From Pseudomonadota bacterium (GTDB lineage: Bacteria > Pseudomonadota > Alphaproteobacteria > Rhizobiales > Rhizobiaceae), in the NCBI GenBank assembly GCA_023416545.1, contig JAEZHO010000253.1, positions 6,877 through 70,876 on the forward strand: DNA of 64,000 nucleotides. Direction: 5' to 3'. Positions 1 through 7,999 of the stretch are shown one piece after another. Each line of letters starts with the position of its first letter. Position 1 is the first letter of the stretch. A program made the translations under genes and the position numbers. The notes beneath the pieces were generated by a model, which did no database searches, was not told where the DNA came from, and saw only the letters and a program-made list of their open reading frames with translations.

Positions 1-896
1 TCCTCTACGCCGCCTGGAAGCGGCCGGACATTCTTCACATCCATGCGGTCGGTCCGGGCCTGCTGGTACCGCTGGCCCGCATGCTGGGCCTGCGCGTGGT
101 GACCACGCATCACGGCTACGACTACGGCCGCGAGAAGTGGGGTCCCGCCGCAAAGCGCATCCTGCGGCTCGGGGAGCGGCTTGCGGTGAGGATGTCCCAC
201 GCGACGATCGCGGTTTCCCGCGACGTCACCGAGACGATGAAAAGGCGCTACGACCGGGTCCCCAGCCACGTCCCCAACGGAGTGTCGGTTCGCCCGCCGG
301 TCTCCTCCACGGACATCCTGGAACGATTTGGCCTCGAACCCCGCCGCTATATCGTCATGGTCGCGCGGATCGTCCCCGAAAAGCGCCAGACAGACCTCAT
401 CCGGGCCTTCGCGCACCTGGGCGCTCCCGGCTGGAAGCTCGCCATCGTCGGTGGAGCGGACCACAAGAGCCGCTATGTCGAAGAGGTGGAAGCCCTTGCC
501 CGGGAAGTTCCCGGCGTGGTCATGACGGGCTTCCGGAGCGGCGACGATCTGTCCGCGATCTTCTCGCAGGCCGGCCTGTTCGTCCTGCCCTCGCTGCATG
601 AAGGCATGCCGATCTCGCTGCTCGAGGCCATGAGCTACGGGCTCCCCTCCCTTGCGAGCGACATTCCCGCAAATCACGAGGTGGAGCTTCCCGATGAGGA
701 CTATTTCCCGCCCGGGGACGTCGAGGCGCTCTCCGCCGCCCTTGGCCGCAAGCTCGCCCTGCCCTTCGTCGAGCGGGATTCCGTTGCGCGCATCCGCCAT
801 GCCGAGATGAACTATGCCTGGCCTTCGATCGCCGAGGCCACCGCAGCGGTCTACCGGTCCGTCCTTGGCGGCAATAACGTCGGGGAACGCAAGTGA
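1..896 (+). CDS. Glycosyltransferase family 4 (GT-B fold), 5'-truncated by window edge
   Basis: The frame is open from base 3, so the start lies outside the window; 297 residues are visible. The protein resembles the C-terminal two-thirds of GT4 (glycosyl transferases group 1) enzymes. A HxHxxGPG-like stretch (HIHAVGPG) sits near the visible start. The C-terminal Rossmann domain begins near YIVMVARIVPEKRQ. The nucleotide-sugar binding E-x7-E type motif is LPSLHEGMPISLLEAM, about residues 193-208. Such enzymes transfer a sugar from an activated donor onto a lipid-linked or growing glycan at the cytoplasmic membrane. The TGA overlaps the GTG start of the next gene (GTGA), so the two are translationally coupled. 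Donor and acceptor cannot be read from the sequence; a role in an exopolysaccharide or surface glycan is inferred from the neighbours. Confidence 0.9.
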   Translation, partial: LYAAWKRPDILHIHAVGPGLLVPLARMLGLRVVTTHHGYDYGREKWGPAAKRILRLGERLAVRMSHATIAVSRDVTETMKRRYDRVPSHVPNGVSVRPPVSSTDILERFGLEPRRYIVMVARIVPEKRQTDLIRAFAHLGAPGWKLAIVGGADHKSRYVEEVEALAREVPGVVMTGFRSGDDLSAIFSQAGLFVLPSLHEGMPISLLEAMSYGLPSLASDIPANHEVELPDEDYFPPGDVEALSAALGRKLALPFVERDSVARIRHAEMNYAWPSIAEATAAVYRSVLGGNNVGERK

Positions 897-1960
897 CCGT
901 TTCCGTCATCATCAAGACACTGAACGAGGAAAAGCGCATCGCGCGGACCATCGAAACCGCGCTTTCGGCAATCTCCTCGGTCGGCGGCGAGGTCATCGTC
1001 GCCGACAGCGGCTCCTCCGACCGCACGGTCGCCATTGCCGCCGCCCATCCGGTCCGCATAGTACAGATCATGCCGCCGGCCGAACCGAGTTGCGGCATCG
1101 GCCCCCAGCTCGGCTACCAGTATGCCCGGGGCGAGTATATCTGCCTCATCGACGGCGACATGGAACTGGACGAGAACTTCATCCCCGAAGCGCTGGATTA
1201 TCTTGCCCGGAACCCGAAGGTCGCGGGTGTCACGGGTCATGTCGAGGAGAAGATGCTCGACAGCCTGGAATATACCCGGCGCGTGACGCGGGATGCGCCG
1301 GAGGCAAGGATCGGCACGATCGACCGGATGAATGGCGGGGGGCTCTATCGCCGCTCGGCGATCGAGACCGTCGGCTACTTCACCGACCGCAATCTCCATT
1401 GCCACGAGGAATTCGATCTCGGCGTCCGGCTGCGGAACGCCGGATGGATCCTCCACCGGCTCGACCGGCGCTTCGTCTCCCACTACGGCCATGCCATCAA
1501 TTCATACCGGCTCCTGGTAAGGCGATGGCGGACCAGGTACCTCTTCGGGATCGGCGAGCTGATGCGCGCCTCGATCGGCAAACCTCACTGGAGGACTGTC
1601 ATCGCCGATCTGCCGGAACTGAAGCTCTGGGCGCTTGTCGGCTGCTGGATGCTCGCGTCGCTCGCCCTGCTGGTCCTTCTTCCGGCAAAACTTCTCGCCG
1701 CGTCGATCGTGCTGGCGATTGCGGCAGGCGTGGTCGCGGCAATGTCGGTGCGTAAGGGTAGCCTCGCGATGGGGCTCTACACGGTCACAGCCTGGCTTTT
1801 CCACACGACGGCCCTGCCTTTCGGGTATTTCCGACCGCGCAGGGATCCGCGATTGTGGGTCGAGAGCCGGGAACTGGGGGGACAGGATGCGGAACATGCT
1901 TCGGCTGGTCTGGACGGCAATCGCGATCGCGGGACCGGAACTCGCCAGCGCGTCGGATGA
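893..1960 (+). CDS. Glycosyltransferase family 2 with C-terminal membrane region
   Basis: 355 aa, GTG start overlapping the previous stop by 4 bases. The N-terminal GT-A domain has the family 2 opening VSVIIKTLNEEKRI, a conserved DSGSSD and the metal-binding DGDME (about residue 84). HEEFDLGVRLRNAGW, about 174-188, looks like the catalytic-base region. Hydrophobic segments follow at about residues 248-285 and 295-315, so the enzyme is probably membrane-anchored and works on lipid-linked sugars. The last ~25 residues are polar and low-complexity and overlap the next gene's start at 1887. It forms an operon with the GT4 upstream and the glycoside hydrolase downstream. The sugar specificity is unknown. 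Confidence 0.9.
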   Translation: MTVSVIIKTLNEEKRIARTIETALSAISSVGGEVIVADSGSSDRTVAIAAAHPVRIVQIMPPAEPSCGIGPQLGYQYARGEYICLIDGDMELDENFIPEALDYLARNPKVAGVTGHVEEKMLDSLEYTRRVTRDAPEARIGTIDRMNGGGLYRRSAIETVGYFTDRNLHCHEEFDLGVRLRNAGWILHRLDRRFVSHYGHAINSYRLLVRRWRTRYLFGIGELMRASIGKPHWRTVIADLPELKLWALVGCWMLASLALLVLLPAKLLAASIVLAIAAGVVAAMSVRKGSLAMGLYTVTAWLFHTTALPFGYFRPRRDPRLWVESRELGGQDAEHASAGLDGNRDRGTGTRQRVG

Positions 1961-4061
1961 ATGGCTTGCCGTCCGGGAGGAAAACCTCTCGATCGAGGCC
2001 GGCAGCCCGCTCGACTTTTCTCCCTTCCTCGCCAACCTGCCGATAGATCGGCCCGGCGCGCGGCTTGTCGCGGGCGATGGCGGACGCATGGCCCGCGCGG
2101 AGACCCCCGCTGAACCGCTGCGGCTCCATTGCGCCTCGCTTGCCTGGAGCCCGGCCTCCGGTGGCTTTCCCGATCACGCCACTGCCGATATCTACGCCCG
2201 GCAACTCGCCATGCGCGGCTATAACATTGCCCGGCTGCACTTCCTCGACGCCAGCCTGATGACGGGGCGGGAGCGGGACTTCGATTTCGATCCGGAGACG
2301 CTCGACCGGATCCACTACCTGATGGCCGCCCTCAAGAAGGAGGGCATCTACTGGATGATCGACGGCCTCACCTCATGGCATGGAGGCACCGGCGGCGTCG
2401 ACGACCGCTGGGACCCTGCCCCTGGGTTGAAGCTCGACATGCCCCATGACGAGCGGGCCTTCGCCCACTGGCGACAGCTGGTGACGGCAATTCTGGCCGG
2501 TGTGAACCCCTATACGGGCATCGCTCCCGTGCATGACGAGGCGCTTGCCCTGCTGATCCTCGCCAATGAAGGCGGAATGGAATTCGAGACGGTCGTCCAT
2601 GAAAGGGAGGGCGAGCCGCACTATCCCGCCGGCCTGCAGAAAGCCTTCAACGAATGGCTGCGGGCGCATTATCCCGACGATGCCTCACTCCGCGCCGCCT
2701 GGGATGAGCTGGAGCCTACCGAAAGCCTGCGATCCGGCACCGTCCGCTTGCCGGCCAACCGCTACCACGACACGCCCCGGATGCGGGATCTCCAGGCCTA
2801 TTTCGTCCATGCCGAACAGGCGCTTCTGGAGAAGATGACGGCGGCCGTTCGCGGCCTCGGTTATGGCGGTCTCGTCAGTTCCTACAACAACTGGCCAACC
2901 GTCCAGACCGCGCTCACCCGGTCGCGGATGGAGGCGGTGACGATGAATACCTACCACGACTGGGTCGGGGGTTATGGTCCCGGCGCGACGATCACGGGCG
3001 AGAGCGCGATCGCCGGCGGGGCAGCCTACCTGCGCCGAGCAGCCGCCGCCCGCTGGCTGGACAGGCCCTTCGCCATCAGCGAATACGACCACCTCTTCTG
3101 GAACCCCTACCGCTATGAGGCCGGCCTGGTCGTTCCCTCCTATGCCGCTCTCCAGGACTGGGATGCGCTCTGCCGCCACGGACACGGCCCGATTGCCCTG
3201 CGCTACGGAGAGCCGTTCGCGCACAAGCGGGCCATGCTTCCCTATGCGATCGCGCTCGACCCGGTCGCTCGCGCCGGGGAAACCCTGGCGGCCCTCCTGT
3301 TCAGGCGGCAGGACGTCTCGAGGGCGAGACAGACCATCCCGTTCTCCGTCGAGGGCCTCTCGGACCTGACCGGAGACATGCAGGCAACCGAACCAGATGT
3401 CCTGACCTCGCTTGCCCTGGTTTCCGGCATCGGGCTTCGCGACAGCGACGGCCTGAGGATGGCCCATGCGATCGAACAGCCACGATCCGATGGGCAGGCG
3501 GACAAATTGCTGAGGGCCATGAAACAGGCCGGTCTCCTCCCGTCCACGAACCGGACGGACCTCTCGCAGGGCATCTTCGAGAGCGATACCGGCGAACTCC
3601 TGCTCGACGGCGGGAAGCGGCTTTTCACCGTGGTGACGCCGCTCACGGAGGCAGCGGCGTTTTCGTCGCTGACCCCAACCATCCCGCTCGGATCGCTCAT
3701 AATCGAGGGCGCCGAACAGGGAGGATTGCTCGCAGCCTCGGTCATCGACGAGGCACCTTCCCTCGCTGAAAGCCGGCGCATTCTCCTGGTCTACGCGACC
3801 GATGCCCGCAATACCGGGATGCGGTTCCGCGACAATGCGGAACGGGTGATCGAGGACTTCGGAACGCTCCCGGTTCTTGTCCGCAGGGGCAGTGTCTCGG
3901 TTTCGCTGTCCGGCACGTCCGGTCCCTGGCGGCTGTCGCCCGTCGGGCTGGACGGCGCGGTCCATGAGCCGGTCCTGAGCGGTACGGGACCGGTGCGTTT
4001 CCTCCTGGACAACGATGCCCCGTCTGGTCCCACCACGTTCTTCCTCCTGCAGATCGACTGA
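1887..4061 (+). CDS. Exported glycoside hydrolase-like protein (clan GH-A, putative)
   Basis: 724 aa from the ATG at 1887, chosen because it follows a GGGGGGACAGG ribosome site and gives a signal peptide (MRNMLRLVWTAIAIAG, cleavage near ASA). The frame is open further upstream, but that part lies inside the GT2 gene. The region of about residues 95-410 looks like a (beta/alpha)8 hydrolase: LLILANEGGM puts an NE pair at 227-228 (candidate acid/base E228), and FAISEYDH gives candidate nucleophile E399, as in GH5/GH42-like enzymes. A beta-rich C-terminal part follows. Next to two glycosyltransferases, a periplasmic enzyme that trims or releases the polysaccharide is plausible. Exact GH family and substrate are not determined. 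Confidence 0.75.
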   Translation: MRNMLRLVWTAIAIAGPELASASDEWLAVREENLSIEAGSPLDFSPFLANLPIDRPGARLVAGDGGRMARAETPAEPLRLHCASLAWSPASGGFPDHATADIYARQLAMRGYNIARLHFLDASLMTGRERDFDFDPETLDRIHYLMAALKKEGIYWMIDGLTSWHGGTGGVDDRWDPAPGLKLDMPHDERAFAHWRQLVTAILAGVNPYTGIAPVHDEALALLILANEGGMEFETVVHEREGEPHYPAGLQKAFNEWLRAHYPDDASLRAAWDELEPTESLRSGTVRLPANRYHDTPRMRDLQAYFVHAEQALLEKMTAAVRGLGYGGLVSSYNNWPTVQTALTRSRMEAVTMNTYHDWVGGYGPGATITGESAIAGGAAYLRRAAAARWLDRPFAISEYDHLFWNPYRYEAGLVVPSYAALQDWDALCRHGHGPIALRYGEPFAHKRAMLPYAIALDPVARAGETLAALLFRRQDVSRARQTIPFSVEGLSDLTGDMQATEPDVLTSLALVSGIGLRDSDGLRMAHAIEQPRSDGQADKLLRAMKQAGLLPSTNRTDLSQGIFESDTGELLLDGGKRLFTVVTPLTEAAAFSSLTPTIPLGSLIIEGAEQGGLLAASVIDEAPSLAESRRILLVYATDARNTGMRFRDNAERVIEDFGTLPVLVRRGSVSVSLSGTSGPWRLSPVGLDGAVHEPVLSGTGPVRFLLDNDAPSGPTTFFLLQID

Positions 4062-4235
4062 ACCGCAGTCTTCTGTAAAGTCTGCGTGAGAATCGGCGCC
4101 GGGGCCGCCGCTCAAGAAGTATCGTCCCCTCCCGCGCTTGCATGACGGCCCGGAAAGAGTAGGCTTGCCCTCTCTTCTTGGAAGCGCTGGCGCCACACGG
4201 CCCAGGACCTTGCTCCGGACTACGGAGGGCTACCA

Positions 4236-4433
4236 ATGACGCATCATATTCACCCAAATACATTTGAGCCGCAGGATCTGGCCTGCATGCAGAAGCTTTT
4301 CAGTGCGGCATGCGCCGCAAGAGGCATGGACGGCAAGGGAGAAGCAGCCGACCATCTCGCCGTTCGCATCGTCGAGCTTTATCAGCAGGGCGTGCGGGAA
4401 GAGAAAGACCTGACTTCCCATCTGCAGGCCTAG
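4236..4433 (+). CDS. Small conserved-looking cytosolic protein (65 aa)
   Basis: 65 aa with a strong GGAGGG ribosome site 7 bases before the ATG. The sequence is soluble and helical, with two cysteines (CMQKLFSAACAARGM). Its tail (AVRIVELYQQGVREEKDL) resembles small rhizobial hypothetical proteins in which a helix is followed by a conserved VELYQxGxRxxxxL. I do not recognise a function. It stands alone: the polysaccharide genes end 174 bases upstream and the DUF892 gene is convergent 10 bases downstream. The gap before it (4062-4235) holds no EcfG-type promoter. The coding call rests on the ribosome site, the sensible composition and the lack of a competing frame. Confidence 0.7.
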   Translation: MTHHIHPNTFEPQDLACMQKLFSAACAARGMDGKGEAADHLAVRIVELYQQGVREEKDLTSHLQA

Positions 4434-4443
4434 GTTTCAGCGA

Positions 4444-4950
4444 TTACCGCTTTGCCTGAAGGTCCCGCTCGTCGCGGAGCAGATAGAGCCGTGTCGTGTC
4501 GTCGAGATTGCCCGCCAGCCAGTCGGCCATCTCGATCTCCTCTTCGAGTATCCGCTCGAAGACCGCCTTCGCCTCGACCTCTCCGAGTTCGTCGGCTGCG
4601 GCGATGAGAACGCGGTAGGCGGCGATTTCCATGTGCTCGAACGCATAGCCGGCCATCGCCCCCTTCACCACCTCGTCCGACGTCAGGACGGCCCCGAGCC
4701 CCTGCGCGGTGCCCGCCAGCCGGCCCGTCAGGTCCCGCACCAGCGAGCTTCCGCCCGAGGACAACGCGTCCAGCAGCCCCTGGAGAAGCCGCAGATGCTC
4801 CTGCGTCTCCAGGATATGCGCCTCGATGCGTTCCTTCAGTTCGGGATAATTCTGGAGCCGCTTTGCCTGGGAGGTGAGCATGGTCAGCGCCTGCTTCTCC
4901 AGCGCATGGGCATCGCGAAGCCACGCGGCAAAGTGATCCTTCATGTGCAT
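4444..4950 (-). CDS. Ferritin-like DUF892 (YciF/YciE-type) protein
   Basis: 168 aa, mostly four long helices, matching the YciF/DUF892 ferritin-like family. Candidate di-metal carboxylates and histidines lie in AHALEKQAL, HILETQEHL, AFEHMEIAAY and ILEEEIEMADWL. Members are stress-associated and are proposed to bind iron or manganese; no activity is shown here. Two start codons lie 6 bases apart (4950 and 4944); a GAGGGAC ribosome site favours either. An EcfG-like promoter (GGAAC-N18-GTT, 4990-5015) faces this gene. A second DUF892 protein sits at 23306-23821 and also has an EcfG-like promoter, so the two are probably stress-induced paralogues. Confidence 0.9.
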   Translation of the reverse strand: MHMKDHFAAWLRDAHALEKQALTMLTSQAKRLQNYPELKERIEAHILETQEHLRLLQGLLDALSSGGSSLVRDLTGRLAGTAQGLGAVLTSDEVVKGAMAGYAFEHMEIAAYRVLIAAADELGEVEAKAVFERILEEEIEMADWLAGNLDDTTRLYLLRDERDLQAKR

Positions 4951-4989
4951 GTGGTCGTCCCTCGCGGCTCAGTTGCTCAGCACGAGTTC

Positions 4990-5015
4990 AACTCGACTGT
5001 AATGCCCTCGGTTCC
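4990..5015 (-). promoter_or_regulatory. EcfG/RpoE2-like promoter for the DUF892 gene
   Basis: On the minus strand GGAAC (5015-5011) is followed after 18 bases by GTT (4992-4990). This fits the general-stress sigma pattern of rhizobia (GGAAC, 16-19 bases, (C)GTT). It leaves about 40 bases of leader with a GAGGGAC ribosome site before the start at 4950. It is back to back with a second such promoter at 5026-5050. The match is read by eye and has no experimental support here. Confidence 0.55.
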
Positions 5016-5025
5016 GACAAAAGCG

Positions 5026-5050
5026 GGAACCTAGGCGGCGCTCTGCAGTT
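5026..5050 (+). promoter_or_regulatory. EcfG/RpoE2-like promoter for the small membrane protein
   Basis: GGAAC at 5026-5030, a 17-base spacer, then GTT at 5048-5050. This matches the alphaproteobacterial general-stress promoter pattern and would start transcription near 5057, about 30 bases before the ATG at 5087. It diverges from the matching element at 4990-5015. Confidence 0.6.
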
Positions 5051-5086
5051 CACCCATCATCGCGAATGGAGGATCAGAGGCAGAAG

Positions 5087-5284
5087 ATGCGCAATGCAAA
5101 CCAGGCAAAAGCAATGATGGGCGCCGCGGTCGTCGTCGTACTGATGCTCGTCGCGGCCTATTTCCTGCAGTCGTCGCTGGAGACTGCGGAGATTGCCGAA
5201 CCCGAGCGGACGGACACCGTGCAGGATCTGCCGGCCGGCAGGGCGATAGGCAATGAACAGCCGACCGGCGCGATCGAGAACTAG
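5087..5284 (+). CDS. Small single-pass membrane protein (65 aa)
   Basis: 65 aa from the ATG at 5087, which has an AGAGG ribosome site 6 bases upstream. An earlier in-frame ATG at 5066 would add 7 residues but has no good site. One transmembrane segment is evident at about residues 10-30 (AKAMMGAAVVVVLMLVAAYF), followed by an acidic polar tail of about 35 residues (ETAEIAEPERTDTVQDLP) probably outside the cytoplasm. No family recognised. It is 21 bases upstream of a Pro/Asp-rich mini-protein and lies upstream of the phospholipase D-like gene. The EcfG-like promoter in front suggests stress induction. Confidence 0.65.
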   Translation: MRNANQAKAMMGAAVVVVLMLVAAYFLQSSLETAEIAEPERTDTVQDLPAGRAIGNEQPTGAIEN

Positions 5285-5305
5285 AAACCACGAGAGGACA
5301 CGGAA

Positions 5306-5467
5306 ATGACCGTGCAAGATCCACGAGAGCCGCGCGAAACGCCGCCGGTTCCTGCACCGGACCTCACTCCCGTGCCCCCGATCGACGAGCCGGAGCCCGA
5401 CAGGCTCCCCGACGAGGACCCGGTCCCCAACCCCGACGAGACGACCGATCCCCCCGTTTACGCCTGA
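5306..5467 (+). CDS. Pro/Asp-rich mini-protein (53 aa)
   Basis: 53 aa from the ATG at 5306 with a GAGAGGA ribosome site 7 bases upstream, ending at TGA 5465-5467. About one third of the residues are proline and about a quarter are aspartate or glutamate, in repeating P-x-P-D/E patterns (VPPIDEPEPD, PDEDPVPNPDE). It should be extended, acidic and disordered, without a signal peptide or membrane segment. No family recognised. It lies between the small membrane protein and the phospholipase D-like gene in the same direction. The clean ribosome site and codon-frame length argue that it is real, but this is a short low-complexity frame in GC-rich DNA. Confidence 0.55.
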   Translation: MTVQDPREPRETPPVPAPDLTPVPPIDEPEPDRLPDEDPVPNPDETTDPPVYA

Positions 5468-5487
5468 CGGGCCCTCTGTAACGCCAT

Positions 5488-5512
5488 GGAACAAGCGGAA
5501 CCTGCGTGCGTT
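5488..5512 (+). promoter_or_regulatory. EcfG/RpoE2-like promoter of the phospholipase D-like gene
   Basis: GGAAC (5488-5492), a 17-base spacer, GTT (5510-5512). Transcription would start near 5519. That places the ATG at 5486 upstream of the transcript and supports the GTG at 5543, preceded by AGGGGCG, as the true start of the downstream gene. Confidence 0.55.
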
Positions 5513-5542
5513 CATTTACGATCGCAAGCAAGGGGCGCGCAG

Positions 5543-7045
5543 GTGGACGTGACGACAACCGCATTTTCGGAAGACCAGAAATCCCGTGTAAATCCAATCA
5601 TCAAGCCCGGCCAGAACGCGTGGCGCAGCGCTCGCGCGGAGAAGGCTGCCTTTCTCATCGACGGCGCGGAATACTTCCGCCGCCTCGACGACGTGCTGGA
5701 TGAGGCACGGCGCTCGATCTTCATCATAGGGTGGGACTTCAATCCTTATATCCGTCTGCGCCCAGAGGATCCCGGGTGCCCGACGCTCGGCGAGCGGCTC
5801 CGCAGCCTGGTCGATAGCCGGCCGGAACTGGAAGTCCGGCTGATCGTCTGGGGCATGGGACCGGTCTATTCCGGCAAGAGCCTGAAGATGTTCGGCAAGA
5901 TGGATTGGAGCGACCACGAGCGGATCACGCTGAAGTTCGACTTCGATCATCCCCTGCGGGCCAGCCATCATCAGAAGATAGTCGTCATCGATGACAAGAC
6001 GGCCTTTCTCGGCGGCATCGACCTGACGGCCCGCCGATGGGACGATCGCGAACATCGGGAGGAGAACCCGCTCCGCCGATCGCCGGACGGCACGCCTTAC
6101 GGGCCCGTCCATGATGTCCAGAGCATCGTCACCGGGCAGGCGGCGACCATGATCGGCGACGTTGCACGGCGGCGGTGGCGAAAGCTGACGGGCGAGACGC
6201 TGCAGCCGGTGCCTCCCGTCCCCGGGCCCAACCCGTGGCCGCAGGACCTCACGGCGACCCTGGAGGATTGTTCGACGGCGCTGGCGCTCACCGAGGCATG
6301 GAAATGGAAGGGTCGTCGCGGCCACCGCGAGGCGATCCGACTGACCCATGACGCACTGCGCGCTGCGGAGCGCCACCTTTACATAGAGACCCAGTATCTC
6401 GCCTCGTTCGGCGTCGCCCGGACGATCGCCCGGCGCCTGAAGGAACCCCGCGGGCCGGAGATCGTGGTGATCGTGACGCGGGAATCCCACGGTTTCTTCG
6501 AACAGCTGATGATGGGCAAGAACCGCAACCGTCTCATCCGCAGGCTGATGCGGGCCGACCGCTACAACCGCCTGCGCGTCTACTATGCCGTGACCCCGGA
6601 CGGCGAGGGCAAGGACCGCGAAATCGTCGTCCATTCCAAGGTCATCATTGTGGACGACCGGTTCATCCGGGTCGGCTCCTCCAACCTCAACAATCGCTCC
6701 GAAGGCCTCGACACCGAGTGCGACCTTGCCATCGAGACCTACACGGACGAAGGGCGCCGGGCGATCGAGCGCGTCAGGGACGACCTCATCGCGGAGCATC
6801 TCGCCGCATCGCCGCAGGAGGTGTCGGCCCTGATCCGCGAGACGGGATCGCTCCTGGCGGCAATAGACCGGCTGAACGTCTCGCCGCGCGGGCTTCGCCC
6901 GTTCCATGTCGACCCCGGGCCGGGCGAGACGGAATCCGTTCTCGGCACCGGCATCATGGACCCGAAGCAGCCCTTCTGGCCGATCCGCCCGATGCTGACG
7001 CTCGGCAGGCGCGGGTTTACCCGCCTAACCCGCCGCCTGCTTTGA
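5543..7045 (+). CDS. Phospholipase D-like / cardiolipin synthase family protein
   Basis: 500 aa from the GTG at 5543 (AGGGGCG 5 bases upstream). An ATG at 5486 is in frame but lies within a predicted promoter and lacks a ribosome site. Two complete HKD motifs are present: HQKIVVID with H143, K145, D150, and HSKVIIVD with H364, K366, D371, followed by GGID and GSSNLN. These form the phosphodiesterase active site of the PLD superfamily, which includes cardiolipin synthases and phospholipases D. There is no signal peptide or obvious membrane segment. The 3' end overlaps the convergent YbhN-like gene by 21 bases. With that lipid-flippase-like neighbour, a role in stress remodelling of membrane phospholipids is plausible; the substrate is not fixed by sequence. 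Confidence 0.88.
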   Translation: MDVTTTAFSEDQKSRVNPIIKPGQNAWRSARAEKAAFLIDGAEYFRRLDDVLDEARRSIFIIGWDFNPYIRLRPEDPGCPTLGERLRSLVDSRPELEVRLIVWGMGPVYSGKSLKMFGKMDWSDHERITLKFDFDHPLRASHHQKIVVIDDKTAFLGGIDLTARRWDDREHREENPLRRSPDGTPYGPVHDVQSIVTGQAATMIGDVARRRWRKLTGETLQPVPPVPGPNPWPQDLTATLEDCSTALALTEAWKWKGRRGHREAIRLTHDALRAAERHLYIETQYLASFGVARTIARRLKEPRGPEIVVIVTRESHGFFEQLMMGKNRNRLIRRLMRADRYNRLRVYYAVTPDGEGKDREIVVHSKVIIVDDRFIRVGSSNLNNRSEGLDTECDLAIETYTDEGRRAIERVRDDLIAEHLAASPQEVSALIRETGSLLAAIDRLNVSPRGLRPFHVDPGPGETESVLGTGIMDPKQPFWPIRPMLTLGRRGFTRLTRRLL

Positions 7046-7972
7046 TATCGGCCGGCGGCGCGGCTGGCGGCGGAAATACGCCTCGCTTGCGACAAGCATC
7101 GGCACGCCCACCATCAGCGGGACGAAGAAGTAGAGGATCCGAAACACCACGAGCGCTCCGATGGCTCCTCCCGTGGGCAGGATGCCGAGGATCGTCGCCT
7201 CCAGCACGCCCAGGCCGCCTGGCACGTGGCTGATAAGCGCCGCGAGGTTAGCCGTCACATAGGCGGTCGCGACGGTGAGGTAGTTCGCCGACGCAAGGCC
7301 CAGCATGAGCTGGTAGACGCAGGCCGCCACACAGGCGAAGTTGAGCGTGCCGACCACCACCTGACCGAAGGCGAGACCAAGGGACGGCGGCTGGAAGCTC
7401 CACCGGTGGATGACGAGCGGCCGCCGCACCCGCCAGCAGATCAGGAGATACAGAACCGGCACCAGCAGGCAGGCGCTGCCAAGCAGGACCGCGGAGGTTT
7501 CGTTGAGGCCGAGGAGGTCGCCGCCCTGCCCGCGGGTGATGATCAGGGCCAGGCCGGCAAGCGTCATGAGGCCGATCCCGACGGTGACGCCGCAAAAGAT
7601 GATGACCTTGGCCACCTGCTCCCCGGAAAGCCCCCATCGCGTGTAGAAACGGTAACGCACCGCCCCGCTGCTGAGCGCAGCCATTCCCACATTGTGGCCG
7701 ATGGAGAGGCTGCAGAAGGAGGCAAGCGCAGTCTGGCGATAGGCAAGCGCGTGGCCGGCATAACGGACCGCCAGCCAGTCGAAGCCGGAAAGACAGGTAT
7801 AGGAGGCGATCACGAAGACGAAGGCGAGGATCAGCCTCTGCTCGGGAATGGCCGCCACCGAAATCCGGATTTCCTCGAGACTGTAGCGTCCGAGGCTGCG
7901 GTAGACGAGAAAGGCCGCCACCGCGATCGCCAATGCCACCAGAATTCTGAAAAAGCCCTGCCTCGTGACCAT
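7025..7972 (-). CDS. YbhN / lysylphosphatidylglycerol synthase-like membrane protein (UPF0104)
   Basis: 315 aa from the ATG at 7972, which has a long purine-rich GGAAGGGGAG site upstream. A longer frame to 8083 would run through the promoter shared with the next gene. The protein has about eight hydrophobic segments and the family hallmark SHVPGGLGVLEATIL near the C-terminus. It corresponds to the flippase-like membrane part of LPG synthase without the transferase domain. Such proteins are often next to phospholipase D-like genes, as here (tail-to-tail overlap of 21 bases). Transcription probably starts from the symmetrical EcfG-like element at 8000-8026. Confidence 0.85.
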   Translation of the reverse strand: MVTRQGFFRILVALAIAVAAFLVYRSLGRYSLEEIRISVAAIPEQRLILAFVFVIASYTCLSGFDWLAVRYAGHALAYRQTALASFCSLSIGHNVGMAALSSGAVRYRFYTRWGLSGEQVAKVIIFCGVTVGIGLMTLAGLALIITRGQGGDLLGLNETSAVLLGSACLLVPVLYLLICWRVRRPLVIHRWSFQPPSLGLAFGQVVVGTLNFACVAACVYQLMLGLASANYLTVATAYVTANLAALISHVPGGLGVLEATILGILPTGGAIGALVVFRILYFFVPLMVGVPMLVASEAYFRRQPRRRPISKQAAG

Positions 7973-7999
7973 CCTCTCCCCTTCCAAATATTCGAACGG

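Noticed and set aside
2685..4196. Long antisense open frame (about 500 codons) opposite the glycoside hydrolase
   Set aside because: It is a GC-rich shadow of the real gene: arginine-rich, no ribosome site, no recognisable domain. Many similar shadows exist opposite other genes (for example 15728-16882 and 20175-21401).
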